64,000 bases of DNA from Bradyrhizobium sp. 139. GTDB lineage: Bacteria; Pseudomonadota; Alphaproteobacteria; Rhizobiales; Xanthobacteraceae. Within the stretch, counting starts at the first letter, position 1; each line of letters begins with the position of its first letter. Shown piece by piece: positions 45,201 through 54,551 of the stretch. Position numbers and translations under genes: made by a program. Under the pieces are notes generated by a model. That model made no database searches, was not told the DNA's origin, and saw only the letters and a program-made list of their open reading frames with translations. The stretch covers positions 1 through 64,000 of the forward strand of contig NZ_JADPKS010000038.1 of assembly GCF_023074175.1 (NCBI RefSeq), given 5' to 3'.

Positions 45201-47141
45201 TCAATGCCGAGCCAAGACAATCAGTCCGTTGGCAGGAATCACCATCTCGGCTGACGTAGGCATTCCGTGCAGGGGTGGCCCTGCGGCAAGCACGCCACCG
45301 CCGTTCCCTGCCACAATCGGATTAACCCAGTTGTCGTAGACGTCACTGTTGAAGACTTCGTGCCACGTCCCCGTACGGGGAAGCCCGAGACGATAGCCGA
45401 AGTGAGTTGTCTCCGACAGGCTCGACACGACGACTACGTCCTCGCCTAGGTCGTCGAGCCAACGATGGAAAGCGAGCACCCTGGTGGGATTGTGGTAATG
45501 AAAGACATTGATACGTCCACGGCGCAGGGCTATCAGGCGCCGTCTTAGCTCAATCAGTTCGCGCGTGAAGCGCAAGTGATTACTCATCGCTTGATCGTGG
45601 CCGAGCCCGTCCCACCAAATCCTAAGGTTCGGATCGTGGGGAGAGTCACTCCAAAGCTTGTCCTCGAGGAACTCCTGGCCCATGAACAGCATTGGCACAC
45701 CGGGGCCGGTCAGCAAAATACCATTGGCGACGCGGGCGCGAGAGCGCGCGTACCATGACCGTGCATCGGACGGATCGGAGATGTAGGCTATGCGTGGCTT
45801 TTGATCCTTCGGATCGTGGTTTGTCAGCAGCACGTCATGGTTCTCGAGCATCTGCACGGCACGCCAAGCCCCATCGAATCCAGCCGGAGGCATGAGTGCA
45901 TCGCGTATCCGTTCGAGACTAATCGGCGCGGATGCACCATGCGCAGCCTGCTCGACGACGCTGCGTATGCCATCGCGCATGCGGTCCGACCAAACCATGT
46001 CGAAACCAGCACCGCCGGCGCTACTCGGCCGTACAACCGAGTCCGGTCCTGGGTTCCAGAATTCAGCGATCTGCACCGCTGATGGCTTCGCTGCCTTCAC
46101 GGTGCTGGTCAAGTCTTGGCAGAAGCGCCAACCGCCGAAGCGGTCGATCACGCTCACTTCGTCGTATCGGAAGCCGTCAACATGAAACTCGTGCATCATT
46201 GCCACGGCATTGTCGATCAGGAACTGGCGCACGGAAGCATTCCAGTACGCGAAAACAAGGCCGCCAGCCCAGCCCTGATCGGTGAAATACAGGCTGTCAT
46301 TGTTGCTGCCGGGGCGGGCGCGATCAAAAAAATGCAGACTTTCATTGCCAAAATCTCCGCCTGCATGGTTGTAGACCACGTCGAGGATCACTGCGATGCC
46401 ATAGACGTGCAGAATGTCGACAAGGAGCCGGAGCTGGTCGTCGGCGCCGCGGACGTCACTGACCGACACCGGCGCTTGACCGCGGGCGGTGAGCAGTGCG
46501 TTGGCGCGATTCAAATAGCGTGGCAGCTCCGTCGGCGGCACACCGTAGTCGAACTCCGGCGAAAAATAGTCGACGCCGTTGTAGCCGAGGCTAAAGGCTG
46601 TCGGAAATTCGACGATGGGCAGCGGCTGCACGGCGTTGATCCCGAGATCCGCGAGATAGGGCACCCGATCGAGGACGTCCAGGAATTTGGCGACGCGAAC
46701 GCCACGACGATCGAAGCCAGCTGCGTCGATAGCGTGGAAGGTGCCTATATGGAGCTGATAGATGACCAGGTCCTCGTAAGCTGGCGGACGGAAGCCGACG
46801 TCGTGCCAAGGATAGCGGGCGGAATCAGAAACGACGCAGTTCCAATCGGGTGCCACCAGCTCTCGGGCATAAGGATCGCGCTTGTAACCCGGTCCGTCGG
46901 CTCCGACGACGTAGAACTTGTACTGTGCTCCCTCGGCTACACCGGGGATGAAGCCAGCCCAATAGTCGCCGGTATCGCGAACGAGCCGGCAGTTCTCGTC
47001 TGGTGCGATCCAGCGGTTGAACGATCCTGAAACGTAAACGGCGGTGGCGCGCGGCGCCCAGGCGCGGAACGTCGCTCCGCCGGGGACGAGGTTCGCGCCC
47101 ATGGGGGCGTGCGGCCCGACGTGACTCGTATCAGCCGGCAT
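45201..47141 (-). CDS. GH13 alpha-amylase-family enzyme (branching-enzyme-like)
   Basis: The 646-residue enzyme lacks a signal peptide. Residues about 14-100 form a CBM48/early-set domain (GANLVPGGATFRAWAPRATA, VYVSGSFNRW). A TIM barrel follows with catalytic nucleophile in GFRYDEV (near 325), acid/base Glu in IAEFWN (near 360) and Asp in LENHDVL (near 433). A C-terminal beta domain closes the chain. The architecture is that of 1,4-alpha-glucan branching enzymes or trehalohydrolases. It is the last gene of a five-gene operon, nine bases after the second cupin. Its substrate is uncertain; action on an oxidised glucan is a guess. Confidence 0.88.
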   Translation of the reverse strand: MPADTSHVGPHAPMGANLVPGGATFRAWAPRATAVYVSGSFNRWIAPDENCRLVRDTGDYWAGFIPGVAEGAQYKFYVVGADGPGYKRDPYARELVAPDWNCVVSDSARYPWHDVGFRPPAYEDLVIYQLHIGTFHAIDAAGFDRRGVRVAKFLDVLDRVPYLADLGINAVQPLPIVEFPTAFSLGYNGVDYFSPEFDYGVPPTELPRYLNRANALLTARGQAPVSVSDVRGADDQLRLLVDILHVYGIAVILDVVYNHAGGDFGNESLHFFDRARPGSNNDSLYFTDQGWAGGLVFAYWNASVRQFLIDNAVAMMHEFHVDGFRYDEVSVIDRFGGWRFCQDLTSTVKAAKPSAVQIAEFWNPGPDSVVRPSSAGGAGFDMVWSDRMRDGIRSVVEQAAHGASAPISLERIRDALMPPAGFDGAWRAVQMLENHDVLLTNHDPKDQKPRIAYISDPSDARSWYARSRARVANGILLTGPGVPMLFMGQEFLEDKLWSDSPHDPNLRIWWDGLGHDQAMSNHLRFTRELIELRRRLIALRRGRINVFHYHNPTRVLAFHRWLDDLGEDVVVVSSLSETTHFGYRLGLPRTGTWHEVFNSDVYDNWVNPIVAGNGGGVLAAGPPLHGMPTSAEMVIPANGLIVLARH

Positions 47142-47149
47142 GCTGGCTC

Positions 47150-48451
47150 CTAGTCGTAACCGCCAAACATCAAGAGATGGATGTCACTGTCGGTGGCGTT
47201 CATCATCCCGTGCAAGCCTCCGGGTTTGAGCAGAACGAAATGACCAGCGCGCAAGGTGCGGAGCTCAAAGCATCGTTCGCGGTCGGGGAATTTGTACCAG
47301 TCGCCCGTCACCATTACAGCTTGTCCCTGCAGGAGGAAAAAGATCTCCTGGTTATCTCGATGACGGTGTAATCCTATGCCGCAATTGTTCTTGAGGATGT
47401 GCAGGTCGATATAGTCGATGGCCAAGAAACTTTCGTGGCGTTCGCCGTCGGGCTTGCGGCCCATGGAATCGAACTGCCACGGCTCGACGATCCGGCCCAG
47501 CTCGCCGCTGTCGGAAAAACCGAAATAGTTGGACATGAGGTTGCGATAGTGCAGGACGCCGACGCCCCCGTGAGGATTGGCGCTGATCCCGGCCTTCAGA
47601 TGGGAATTCCAGCCGCGCAACATCATATTGAACTCGTAGTGATAGTTGCTGCCCCCATTGGAATCCCAGCTATGGCCGCTCTCGTCTGCCCAAGCGACTT
47701 CGATGCGGGCCGGCAGAAGCGGGTGCATGAGGCAATCAGGCGATACGGTACGTACGTCCACGTCGTCCTTGCCTTCGCGGTCGAAGTCGCTGCGCTGCCC
47801 AAGGATAAGATCGGGACGTGTGATGAGCTCCCCCCTGTCAAGCGACGAAAGGCCGATGGCATCGCCGCCGGCGGAAAAGACCGCCTGCAGGTCATGGCCG
47901 TGGTCCCCCCACAGCTCGATCTCGTACCGATCAGTCGCCTCGTTGTATGGAACGGTGATTAGACCGCCGGCATCGCGGCCATTGACTTTCAGGAACAGGC
48001 GAATGCTGGTGCCGGGCAAGCCTCCCATTGCATCCGCGAGCTTGGAATCGGGCCCAGCTCGGTAAGATAATTTGAGAAACGGCACGATGCGGTCTGGCAC
48101 CGGCTCAACGGCTTCGAGATCCTTCCATGCGCGCACCGTCACCCAACCACGAAGCAGATAGGTGTCGGTAACCAGGAAGTCGCGCACGTTCTGCTTCTGG
48201 AAATCGGTTTTGTTGTCCTGCCGGGTCGGATCGAGGATCGCTGCATCGGCGCCCTGCGGGCCAGCGAGGTCGAGATGGCTAAACGGCACCAAAGCCTGTA
48301 GATGATCAGTGAGATAGAAATGCCGCTCGGCGGCGAGATGATGCGTCTCTGCAACCCCCAGCAGCTTCATCAGAGGATTGCGGCTATTGTAGTCAGGTGT
48401 TTCACCGGGCGGCACCCGCAGCACGGTGTCAGGGGGGATGACGATTGGCAT
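47150..48451 (-). CDS. Large cupin-domain protein B
   Basis: About 433 residues starting MPIVIPPDTVLRVPPGETPD. The C-terminal cupin has GLHRHRDNQEIFFLLQGQA with H, H and E metal ligands, and the second motif GHFVLLKPGGLHGMMN. The N-terminal half has no known domain. The overall look is of a dioxygenase- or isomerase-like two-domain cupin. It follows the first cupin (48467-49699) after a short gap. The pair probably descends from a duplication or acts on related substrates. Confidence 0.8.
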   Translation of the reverse strand: MPIVIPPDTVLRVPPGETPDYNSRNPLMKLLGVAETHHLAAERHFYLTDHLQALVPFSHLDLAGPQGADAAILDPTRQDNKTDFQKQNVRDFLVTDTYLLRGWVTVRAWKDLEAVEPVPDRIVPFLKLSYRAGPDSKLADAMGGLPGTSIRLFLKVNGRDAGGLITVPYNEATDRYEIELWGDHGHDLQAVFSAGGDAIGLSSLDRGELITRPDLILGQRSDFDREGKDDVDVRTVSPDCLMHPLLPARIEVAWADESGHSWDSNGGSNYHYEFNMMLRGWNSHLKAGISANPHGGVGVLHYRNLMSNYFGFSDSGELGRIVEPWQFDSMGRKPDGERHESFLAIDYIDLHILKNNCGIGLHRHRDNQEIFFLLQGQAVMVTGDWYKFPDRERCFELRTLRAGHFVLLKPGGLHGMMNATDSDIHLLMFGGYD

Positions 48452-48466
48452 TCGGGACCTGCGCAA

Positions 48467-49699
48467 TCAGGAGGAGTGATAACCGAACGCGACGAATTTG
48501 AGTGGGGCGGCGTTGCGTTTCGGGTTTCGTACGCCGTGGATGCCACCGCTTTTGGTGAAGAGTGTAATGCCAGGACGGACCGGGATTTCCCGGCACGGTT
48601 TAGGGCCGAGCCCGTAGATGTCTGGCATCGGGTCGACGAGAGGAAACTGGGCGTCCACAGCCGGATCGTCGCCGTCGCCCAGATAGGCAAGGCCCTCGCC
48701 CTCGATGAAATAATATAGCTCCTCGGAACCGACATGCTGGTGGGTGCCCTCGACAGCCCCAGGCGGCAACTCGACCTCGTGAAAGTACACGATCGTGCCG
48801 CCGAGCTCGCGCTGGATGATCCAGCGCATTCCCATGACGTTCTTATTGCCATCGAACTTGCCGGGAGTCGGCGGATCGCCGCGGAAGTAGTCGGCGCTGG
48901 TCGGCTCCATCATTGCGTTCTGATAGAACACCGGCGTTACCTCCCGTGCGTCCCGGATCCAGCCGCGCTGGAATGAGACGACGTAGTTCTTATCCTCAAT
49001 GGTATTGTCACCCGAGTTCGGTGCCGGCTTGTTGGGCTCTTGGTGCGAGTGGGCGTAGTCATTGTCGAAACCCGGATCGACGATGCGGTAGTTGAGCGGC
49101 CGGTCGAGATCGGGCTCACGGAATGAGAGCTGCACGCGGTTAACACCTCGGATGTTGGCCAGCGCTGGTTTGAAGCCCGGGATCGCAGTAATCGGCTTGT
49201 GCAGCCCCATCTGGTCGAGCACCTTGAACGAGTGCGACACGGTCGGCGGCGGCTCCAGCGTTTCCCAGATCTCGACCTGGTAGGCGTTGACATACCTGTC
49301 GAAGAACATCTTGAGGTAGCGCTTGAGGCCGCCTTGGAGGGCGGGATCGGCGTGGCTGATCTCGACCCAAGCAAGAACCTCATCGCCGAGTAGGCGGCCG
49401 CGCTCGCGCGTTTGCTCGGCGAGCCGCCCAGCGCGATACTCGATCCGCAGTGCATTGCACAGGAACTTGCCGTCCAAGTAGACCTCGCATTTGAGCACGA
49501 TGAAGTCGGCGCGCCCCCGCACCTCCAAGACGTTGTACTGATAGCGCGGGCTACGGGTCGCGTTGAGATACTGAGCATGATAGATGCGGTCGGGGTAGAA
49601 GACGATCTTGAAAACCTGATTCCACGGCGGCGTCACGTTTTCGTTGAAGGCCGGCCGAATGACGGCATCCTCATCAATCACTTTGAGCCGGGGGTCCAT
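48467..49699 (-). CDS. Large cupin-domain protein A
   Basis: The 410-residue protein begins MDPRLKVIDEDAVIRPAFNE. Its C-terminal cupin shows GTHQHVGSEELYYFIEGEG and a second motif ending TKSGGIHGVRNP, so metal ligands H, H, E, H are in place. The N-terminal region (YHAQYLNATRSPRYQYNVLE) has no family I know. It starts four bases after the GMC oxidoreductase stop, so expression is coupled. Confidence 0.82.
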   Translation of the reverse strand: MDPRLKVIDEDAVIRPAFNENVTPPWNQVFKIVFYPDRIYHAQYLNATRSPRYQYNVLEVRGRADFIVLKCEVYLDGKFLCNALRIEYRAGRLAEQTRERGRLLGDEVLAWVEISHADPALQGGLKRYLKMFFDRYVNAYQVEIWETLEPPPTVSHSFKVLDQMGLHKPITAIPGFKPALANIRGVNRVQLSFREPDLDRPLNYRIVDPGFDNDYAHSHQEPNKPAPNSGDNTIEDKNYVVSFQRGWIRDAREVTPVFYQNAMMEPTSADYFRGDPPTPGKFDGNKNVMGMRWIIQRELGGTIVYFHEVELPPGAVEGTHQHVGSEELYYFIEGEGLAYLGDGDDPAVDAQFPLVDPMPDIYGLGPKPCREIPVRPGITLFTKSGGIHGVRNPKRNAAPLKFVAFGYHSS

Positions 49700-49703
49700 A
49701 GGG

Positions 49704-51557
49704 CTAAATCCTGGTTAGCAGATGGTCAGCCACGCGGAACGAATTCGCCTGGATGGTGAGGGTAGGGTTGGCGCCGCCGGAGGTAGGCATAAAGGCGCCG
49801 TCGGTGACATAAAGATTATCGAATTCCCAGACCCGGCACTGCGGATCCAAGACCGAGTCGTTCGGGTCACTACCGAAGCGCGCCCCGCCGAGAATGTGAT
49901 TGGCCATGCGGGCGAGCGCGTTCTCCGCCATGTAAATCGAGCCTTGCCCCTCAATCTGATAGTCGTGGCCGACCGGATCGCCGCCGTAGCGCAGCACGTC
50001 TCCGCACTGCTTCGCCATCACATCCATCAGATAGCGGTCGTGTTCGTGCCAGCCCTTGATTACATACGCAACCGGACGGCCCCATTTGTCCTCGATCTGT
50101 GGATGCAGCTCGATGCGGTTATCGAACTGGGGCACTTGGTTGGCCATGAAGCTGATTGACAGGCCGCGGCCGAACTCTGCGTCGAGGAAGTCGATGAAGC
50201 GGTCGCCGCGCATGTCGGTAGCCCCCATAAAGCCGTTCCACAACGTATCGAGGTCCTGGCTCCCATAGGTGCGGAACAACGATAGCGGCAGGGCCTGGTC
50301 CGATGTGTTGTTGTAGATGGCCGCGCCTGCCCAGAGGCCGTTCTCCTCCAGGAACTCCTCGGTGGCGCAGCAGTCGGTTGCCCAGTCGGCGTCGAGGGCC
50401 TTCGACTTGTCGAAGCGTTTGGGCATCAAGGCGCGCGCTCCGCCGAAGCAATGGGTGAGGAAATAGCGTCCAAGGAGTGGGTTGCGATTGATGCGCCGGT
50501 CGAACTCGGCGTCGGCCATCGCCGACAATTTGAGTAGACGCACGCTTTCTATGGCCGAGCAGGCCACCACCACGATCTCTGCCTTAACGAACCGCTCGAC
50601 GCCGCCGGGGTCGAGCAGTCGGACCCCAGTCACCTTGGCTCCTTCACTGACGACATGGGTCACGACACAATTCGGCCAGATGGCAAAGTTCGGCTTGTCC
50701 TTGATTGGGCTCAGCAGTGCCACCCAGGTGCTGGACTTCAACCCGAGTGGATCGCCGTAGCGGTTCACGTAGCTAGTCTTGCCGGCTTCAGGATCGGGCT
50801 CACCCTTGGCATTGCGCGGAATCTGCCGACCGCTCCAGGGATGGTCCTCGGTAATGACCGCGAGCGGCGTGCGATAGGGCGCGATGCCCGGACCGAGGCG
50901 TTTTCCGAGCTCAACCATGCCATCATGCGCGTAACTGCTGATCGGATTAGGCGCCAGCGGCTTTTGGTATTTGACGGCGCTGAACGGCTTCTGCTGATTC
51001 TCGCGCGTGCCGTTGATGCCCACCATCTCCTCGGCCATGACGTAATAGGGCTCGAGCGCTCGGTAGTCGATCGGCCAGTCGCGCGCCTCGCGGCGGATGT
51101 CGCCGTTTGGATCGTGGGCGATCGGCTTGCGGCGATTGTCGTTGAAGCTTTTCAGCCTGAGGTCGGTCGGAGTAAAACGCAGCGAAACGGCGCCGTATAG
51201 TTGCGTGCCACCACCAACCACCTGGGCAGTGTAACCCTCGATCGTGCCGTAGTCGCGGCCGTCCGGTCCCTTATAGACGTGCGGCTCGTCATTGATATCA
51301 GGCTCGACGTGGCTGCTGTAATAGGACACGCCGGTATTGGCGAGGCCGGGTACGTGCAGGATCTTCTCGGTGCTCGAGGCATAGATCTCGTCGCGCCGGA
51401 AGTCGCTACGCTCGCCCGGGACCTCATAGTGCGGCCGCAGCAGTGGTCCCTTGTCGACGACGAGGACGTTATGCCCTGCTTGGACGAGACGGTGCGCTAT
51501 CGGAGCGCCGCCTGCGCCGCTGCCGACCACGATCACATCGAACGAGTCCTGCATCAC
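49704..51557 (-). CDS. GMC-family FAD-dependent oxidoreductase
   Basis: A 617-residue flavoenzyme with the dinucleotide fold at the N-terminus (DVIVVGSGAGGAPIAHRLVQ) and the C-terminal GMC block (VTDGAFMPTSGGANPTLTIQ). Family members oxidise alcohols and sugars, for example gluconate or fructose. No Tat or Sec signal is visible. The upstream gene resembles subunit 3 of gluconate 2-dehydrogenase, which supports a membrane- or periplasm-linked sugar dehydrogenase complex, but no cytochrome subunit is present here. Confidence 0.92.
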   Translation of the reverse strand: MMQDSFDVIVVGSGAGGAPIAHRLVQAGHNVLVVDKGPLLRPHYEVPGERSDFRRDEIYASSTEKILHVPGLANTGVSYYSSHVEPDINDEPHVYKGPDGRDYGTIEGYTAQVVGGGTQLYGAVSLRFTPTDLRLKSFNDNRRKPIAHDPNGDIRREARDWPIDYRALEPYYVMAEEMVGINGTRENQQKPFSAVKYQKPLAPNPISSYAHDGMVELGKRLGPGIAPYRTPLAVITEDHPWSGRQIPRNAKGEPDPEAGKTSYVNRYGDPLGLKSSTWVALLSPIKDKPNFAIWPNCVVTHVVSEGAKVTGVRLLDPGGVERFVKAEIVVVACSAIESVRLLKLSAMADAEFDRRINRNPLLGRYFLTHCFGGARALMPKRFDKSKALDADWATDCCATEEFLEENGLWAGAAIYNNTSDQALPLSLFRTYGSQDLDTLWNGFMGATDMRGDRFIDFLDAEFGRGLSISFMANQVPQFDNRIELHPQIEDKWGRPVAYVIKGWHEHDRYLMDVMAKQCGDVLRYGGDPVGHDYQIEGQGSIYMAENALARMANHILGGARFGSDPNDSVLDPQCRVWEFDNLYVTDGAFMPTSGGANPTLTIQANSFRVADHLLTRI

Positions 51558-51591
51558 TTAGGTCCTCATCGCTGGGGTCAGCACGAGCGCG

Positions 51592-52665
51592 TCATCGATA
51601 ATAGGCGCTGGTACCAATGGGCCTTTCAATGGCCGGCCGCCAGTCGAACAGCGTGCCTGCCGCGGGATCGGAATAGCGCTCTGACAAATAGGCCCAGCCG
51701 GCGGCGCCGACATTGCCGGCGTATTTTGGGTGGGCGAACGCCGCCGTCACTGCATGCCGGCGTAGTATGTAGAGGAAGAAAGAAGGATTCCCATATTCGT
51801 CGTAGTTCCAGCCCGGGATCGGGTTGTCGCCGCTGCCATGGCTTTTCGCCATTTTCTCGTATAACTCGACGAAGTCCTGCGCCGGCATGTCGGCGGGCTC
51901 GAGTACCGGGTTTTGCCGACGCAGCGCTCGGTCGATCTGCCGCAGGCACAGTTGGTAATCAGCCAGCCGGTGCGCTTCCTCCCGCGCCAAGAACTTGTCG
52001 ATGGCGTTGACCTCACCGACGGAGTCGTCCAGCCTGAAGGCCTTCGGCATGTCGGTCTTGCGTTGCTCGCGGTTAAGGCCGAAATAGTAGCGCTTCAGGA
52101 AATTCTCCGCCTCCTTGCCGCGAAACGGCAGGATTTGCTCAACCAGTCGATAGAGCAGACGTATTTCCCAGGGCTCGAGCACAAGCGGCTGCAGATAACC
52201 GTCGGTGAAGAAGCGCGACCACGGCCTTCCATTCCCGAGAATGACACGCTGCGGGTTGATGGGGTCCAGAACGTAGCGACCGTCTACCACGTATTTGTAG
52301 GTGTGCACCTGCGCCTTCGGTATGCCAACGGAGAGAGCGCGGTAGCCGGTATCTTGGTCCTCAAACCGGACGGGTGCGAGAGAGATAGAACGATAGAGCT
52401 CGCTGAACGTCCCTAGGACCTGTACTTGGCGTGGGTCGCCGGGAGATGTCTTGTACACAAACGTTACGAGATTCAAATCCGGATCTGCATCGGCGTCGCG
52501 CATGAAACCGATGATTGGAAACCGCCAAGCCTCAGCAATTCTTGCGCGGAAGCTCTCGTTTCTCGCGTCGTCTCCAGGTGCCGGCGGCAAACCCGCGCGC
52601 GAAAGATACTTCGTGCAATGATTGAGCACGTAGTCATCGCCTGGCTCAAAAATACGAACGGCCAT
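51592..52665 (-). CDS. Gluconate dehydrogenase subunit 3-like protein with N-terminal CBM48-like part
   Basis: The ATG at 52665 gives MAVRIFEPGDDYVLNHCTKY. Residues about 50-150 look like an early-set or glycogen-binding fold (VTFVYKTSPGDPRQVQVLGT, then HTYKYVVDGRYVLDPINPQR). The C-terminal 200 residues match gluconate 2-dehydrogenase subunit 3 (AVTAAFAHPKYAGNVGAAGW). I know of no characterised protein with this fusion. First gene of the five-gene operon; 34 bases before the GMC gene. A longer frame to 52779 has a weak start. Confidence 0.78.
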   Translation of the reverse strand: MAVRIFEPGDDYVLNHCTKYLSRAGLPPAPGDDARNESFRARIAEAWRFPIIGFMRDADADPDLNLVTFVYKTSPGDPRQVQVLGTFSELYRSISLAPVRFEDQDTGYRALSVGIPKAQVHTYKYVVDGRYVLDPINPQRVILGNGRPWSRFFTDGYLQPLVLEPWEIRLLYRLVEQILPFRGKEAENFLKRYYFGLNREQRKTDMPKAFRLDDSVGEVNAIDKFLAREEAHRLADYQLCLRQIDRALRRQNPVLEPADMPAQDFVELYEKMAKSHGSGDNPIPGWNYDEYGNPSFFLYILRRHAVTAAFAHPKYAGNVGAAGWAYLSERYSDPAAGTLFDWRPAIERPIGTSAYYR

Positions 52666-53058
52666 GGCAAAAGCTCGCGCTAGGTTGTTTCGCGAATAGA
52701 GCCGAGCCCACAACTGAGAGGAGCTTGTCAGAGCAGACCAAAGTTGTCCACGAAAAAAATACTCGCAGTTCCGCCTCACGCCATTGTATACTAATCACGA
52801 TCCGCTCGGCGCGCAGAGAGACTAGTGCCTCTGTCGCTTCAAATATTCGGTCGCTGCGGGAATTTTGAAATAGGCGGTTGGCTAGATCTGTAACAGGGCG
52901 CGCAACTTGATTGCCCAGCTCAGCAATCGGGTTGCTACCGGAATGCCGCAAGCTTCGTTCCTTCAGAGGCAGGCAGAGGTTGTTTACAGGTAAGTCGACG
53001 TGAAGCACGTTGAGGAAGCGGACGCGCGTGCAAGCTTTTGCTTTGGCGACAGCTCGCG
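52666..53058. other. Divergent intergenic region
   Basis: Promoter region for the five-gene operon (minus) and the peptidase pair (plus). A minus-strand frame here (AELGNQVARPVTDLANRLFQ) looks slightly protein-like but has no start I trust. Confidence 0.4.
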
Positions 53059-54138
53059 ATGTTGAGGATCGTTTGGGGTATAATCTCATTTCTACTTGAG
53101 CCAGCCTTCGTTGAGGTAAAGGCGGCGCTCGTTGCTTATTTTCTTGCTCATCCAGATTATGGTTCCGCACTGACCGCGATAATTGGTGTTGTACTTTGCC
53201 TCGCCATCATGAATGGGCTCGCCTACTTCGAAGGGCTAAAATCGCTTTGGTCGGTCCACGTGATTGTAAGGACCTTGACCGAGAGTAGTCTCCAGATCGC
53301 CGATACGATACCTGCTGCGATGCTCGAGTCCCGATACGGCTTTGCACATACAGCGTTTCGGTTTGGACCCTTCGCTCAGGAAGCGGGCAATTTGACTGTT
53401 CTCTACGATAGGTCTGGAAAATTCATGGACTACCAGTGCGCCTTCAACATGCTGGGAAATTCTTACTTGTTTGTTCCCAGCAACATGAATTTGGAGGTCA
53501 TGCCGCTCTACCAGAAATACCTAGCTCTGCACGAACTGGGACACGGCTCGTTGATGGGCGGCGTCATATGGATCCGCGCCAAGTCGATCATCGCAAGTGG
53601 AGCATTGGCATGCGCGATTGGATTGGTAACTGTCAACGTAAGTGTTCTCGGAATAAGTGCAGTAATGACCGGGATCCTGGCGGCGTTTCTTTCATCGAGG
53701 AAGGTAGTTGTTGAATCTGAGGCCGAGGTCTATGCGGACAGCTATGCGATTCGGCATATGGCTGCAGAGGACACCCCGGGTGCGATCGCTGTTGTGAAGA
53801 AACTTATAGAACGTTTAACTGACGTCAATCATCAGCTGATCCGGTATGACCAGCTGATTAACAAGTCACGCCTTCGCAATCTCAAACTATTTCAGAGGCA
53901 GTTTGAGGCCGGGAAGTCTCTCAACGTCGTAGTGCACCCTTCGATCCGTTGGTTGCATTACGTGGCCGCAATACTTTTCTTCTGCTGGATAGTTCGCGAT
54001 GCGAGGCCGGAATCGTACGACTGGTTGCTATCTGTGTGCTTCGCTGCGTTGATCATCGTAAGTATCATTTTCCGTAATCACACGATACGGAAGATGTTCG
54101 TGCTAGATCGCTTCATCGGAAGAGCAATCGGGAGATAG
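53059..54138 (+). CDS. Membrane-bound HELGH metallopeptidase (M48-like)
   Basis: About 359 residues. Two N-terminal hydrophobic segments precede a soluble part; HELGH occurs near residue 158 (YLALHELGHGSLMGGVIW), then a two-helix membrane hairpin, then the third zinc ligand in VVESEAEVYADSYAIRHM (near 222). Two more hydrophobic helices end the protein. The layout is that of M48/M56-like membrane proteases facing the cytoplasm. An ATG at 53038 is also possible. The partner at 54141 starts two bases later. Confidence 0.8.
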   Translation: MLRIVWGIISFLLEPAFVEVKAALVAYFLAHPDYGSALTAIIGVVLCLAIMNGLAYFEGLKSLWSVHVIVRTLTESSLQIADTIPAAMLESRYGFAHTAFRFGPFAQEAGNLTVLYDRSGKFMDYQCAFNMLGNSYLFVPSNMNLEVMPLYQKYLALHELGHGSLMGGVIWIRAKSIIASGALACAIGLVTVNVSVLGISAVMTGILAAFLSSRKVVVESEAEVYADSYAIRHMAAEDTPGAIAVVKKLIERLTDVNHQLIRYDQLINKSRLRNLKLFQRQFEAGKSLNVVVHPSIRWLHYVAAILFFCWIVRDARPESYDWLLSVCFAALIIVSIIFRNHTIRKMFVLDRFIGRAIGR

Positions 54139-54140
54139 CT

Positions 54141-54551
54141 ATGGAACCGGACGTCGAACGATGTATCCAGATTATTCGGACGTTAGCTCCAGAGGAAGCA
54201 AATGCAATATCGCACCGGTCACTCGAAGCGTTAGCGCAGCAAATTTATCGTAAGGATCCCGATCTCGCTGAGCAGGTAAAGGCCAAGTCAGATAGATTCA
54301 ATCCGCGCGCGCCGATTTATCTGTTCATCCAAGAGATCGTTACGTACTGCTGTGTAATCTATTCCACTATTGAAGTGATTGGGAAAATAGATCATGCCGC
54401 GACATTGCTTCTTGACCGAGAAGCACAAGTCAAAATTGTCGATTGTGCCATCGAGAAGCTGCGACTGATTGGCCTTGAGTATCCCGCGCAGAAAATTGAG
54501 GAATTACGAGACAGGGTCCTGGACTACTTGACGAAGCCACAGTCGAAATAG
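54141..54551 (+). CDS. Small helical partner of the membrane peptidase
   Basis: 136 residues, MEPDVERCIQIIRTLAPEEA, all-helical with one hydrophobic stretch (IYLFIQEIVTYCCVIYSTIE). No family recognised. Overlap-like spacing with the peptidase suggests they work together, as regulator or substrate. Confidence 0.7.
   Translation: MEPDVERCIQIIRTLAPEEANAISHRSLEALAQQIYRKDPDLAEQVKAKSDRFNPRAPIYLFIQEIVTYCCVIYSTIEVIGKIDHAATLLLDREAQVKIVDCAIEKLRLIGLEYPAQKIEELRDRVLDYLTKPQSK

Noticed and set aside
46116..47030. A 304-residue plus-strand frame inside the GH13 gene
   Set aside because: Antisense shadow of a gene with clear catalytic motifs on the minus strand.
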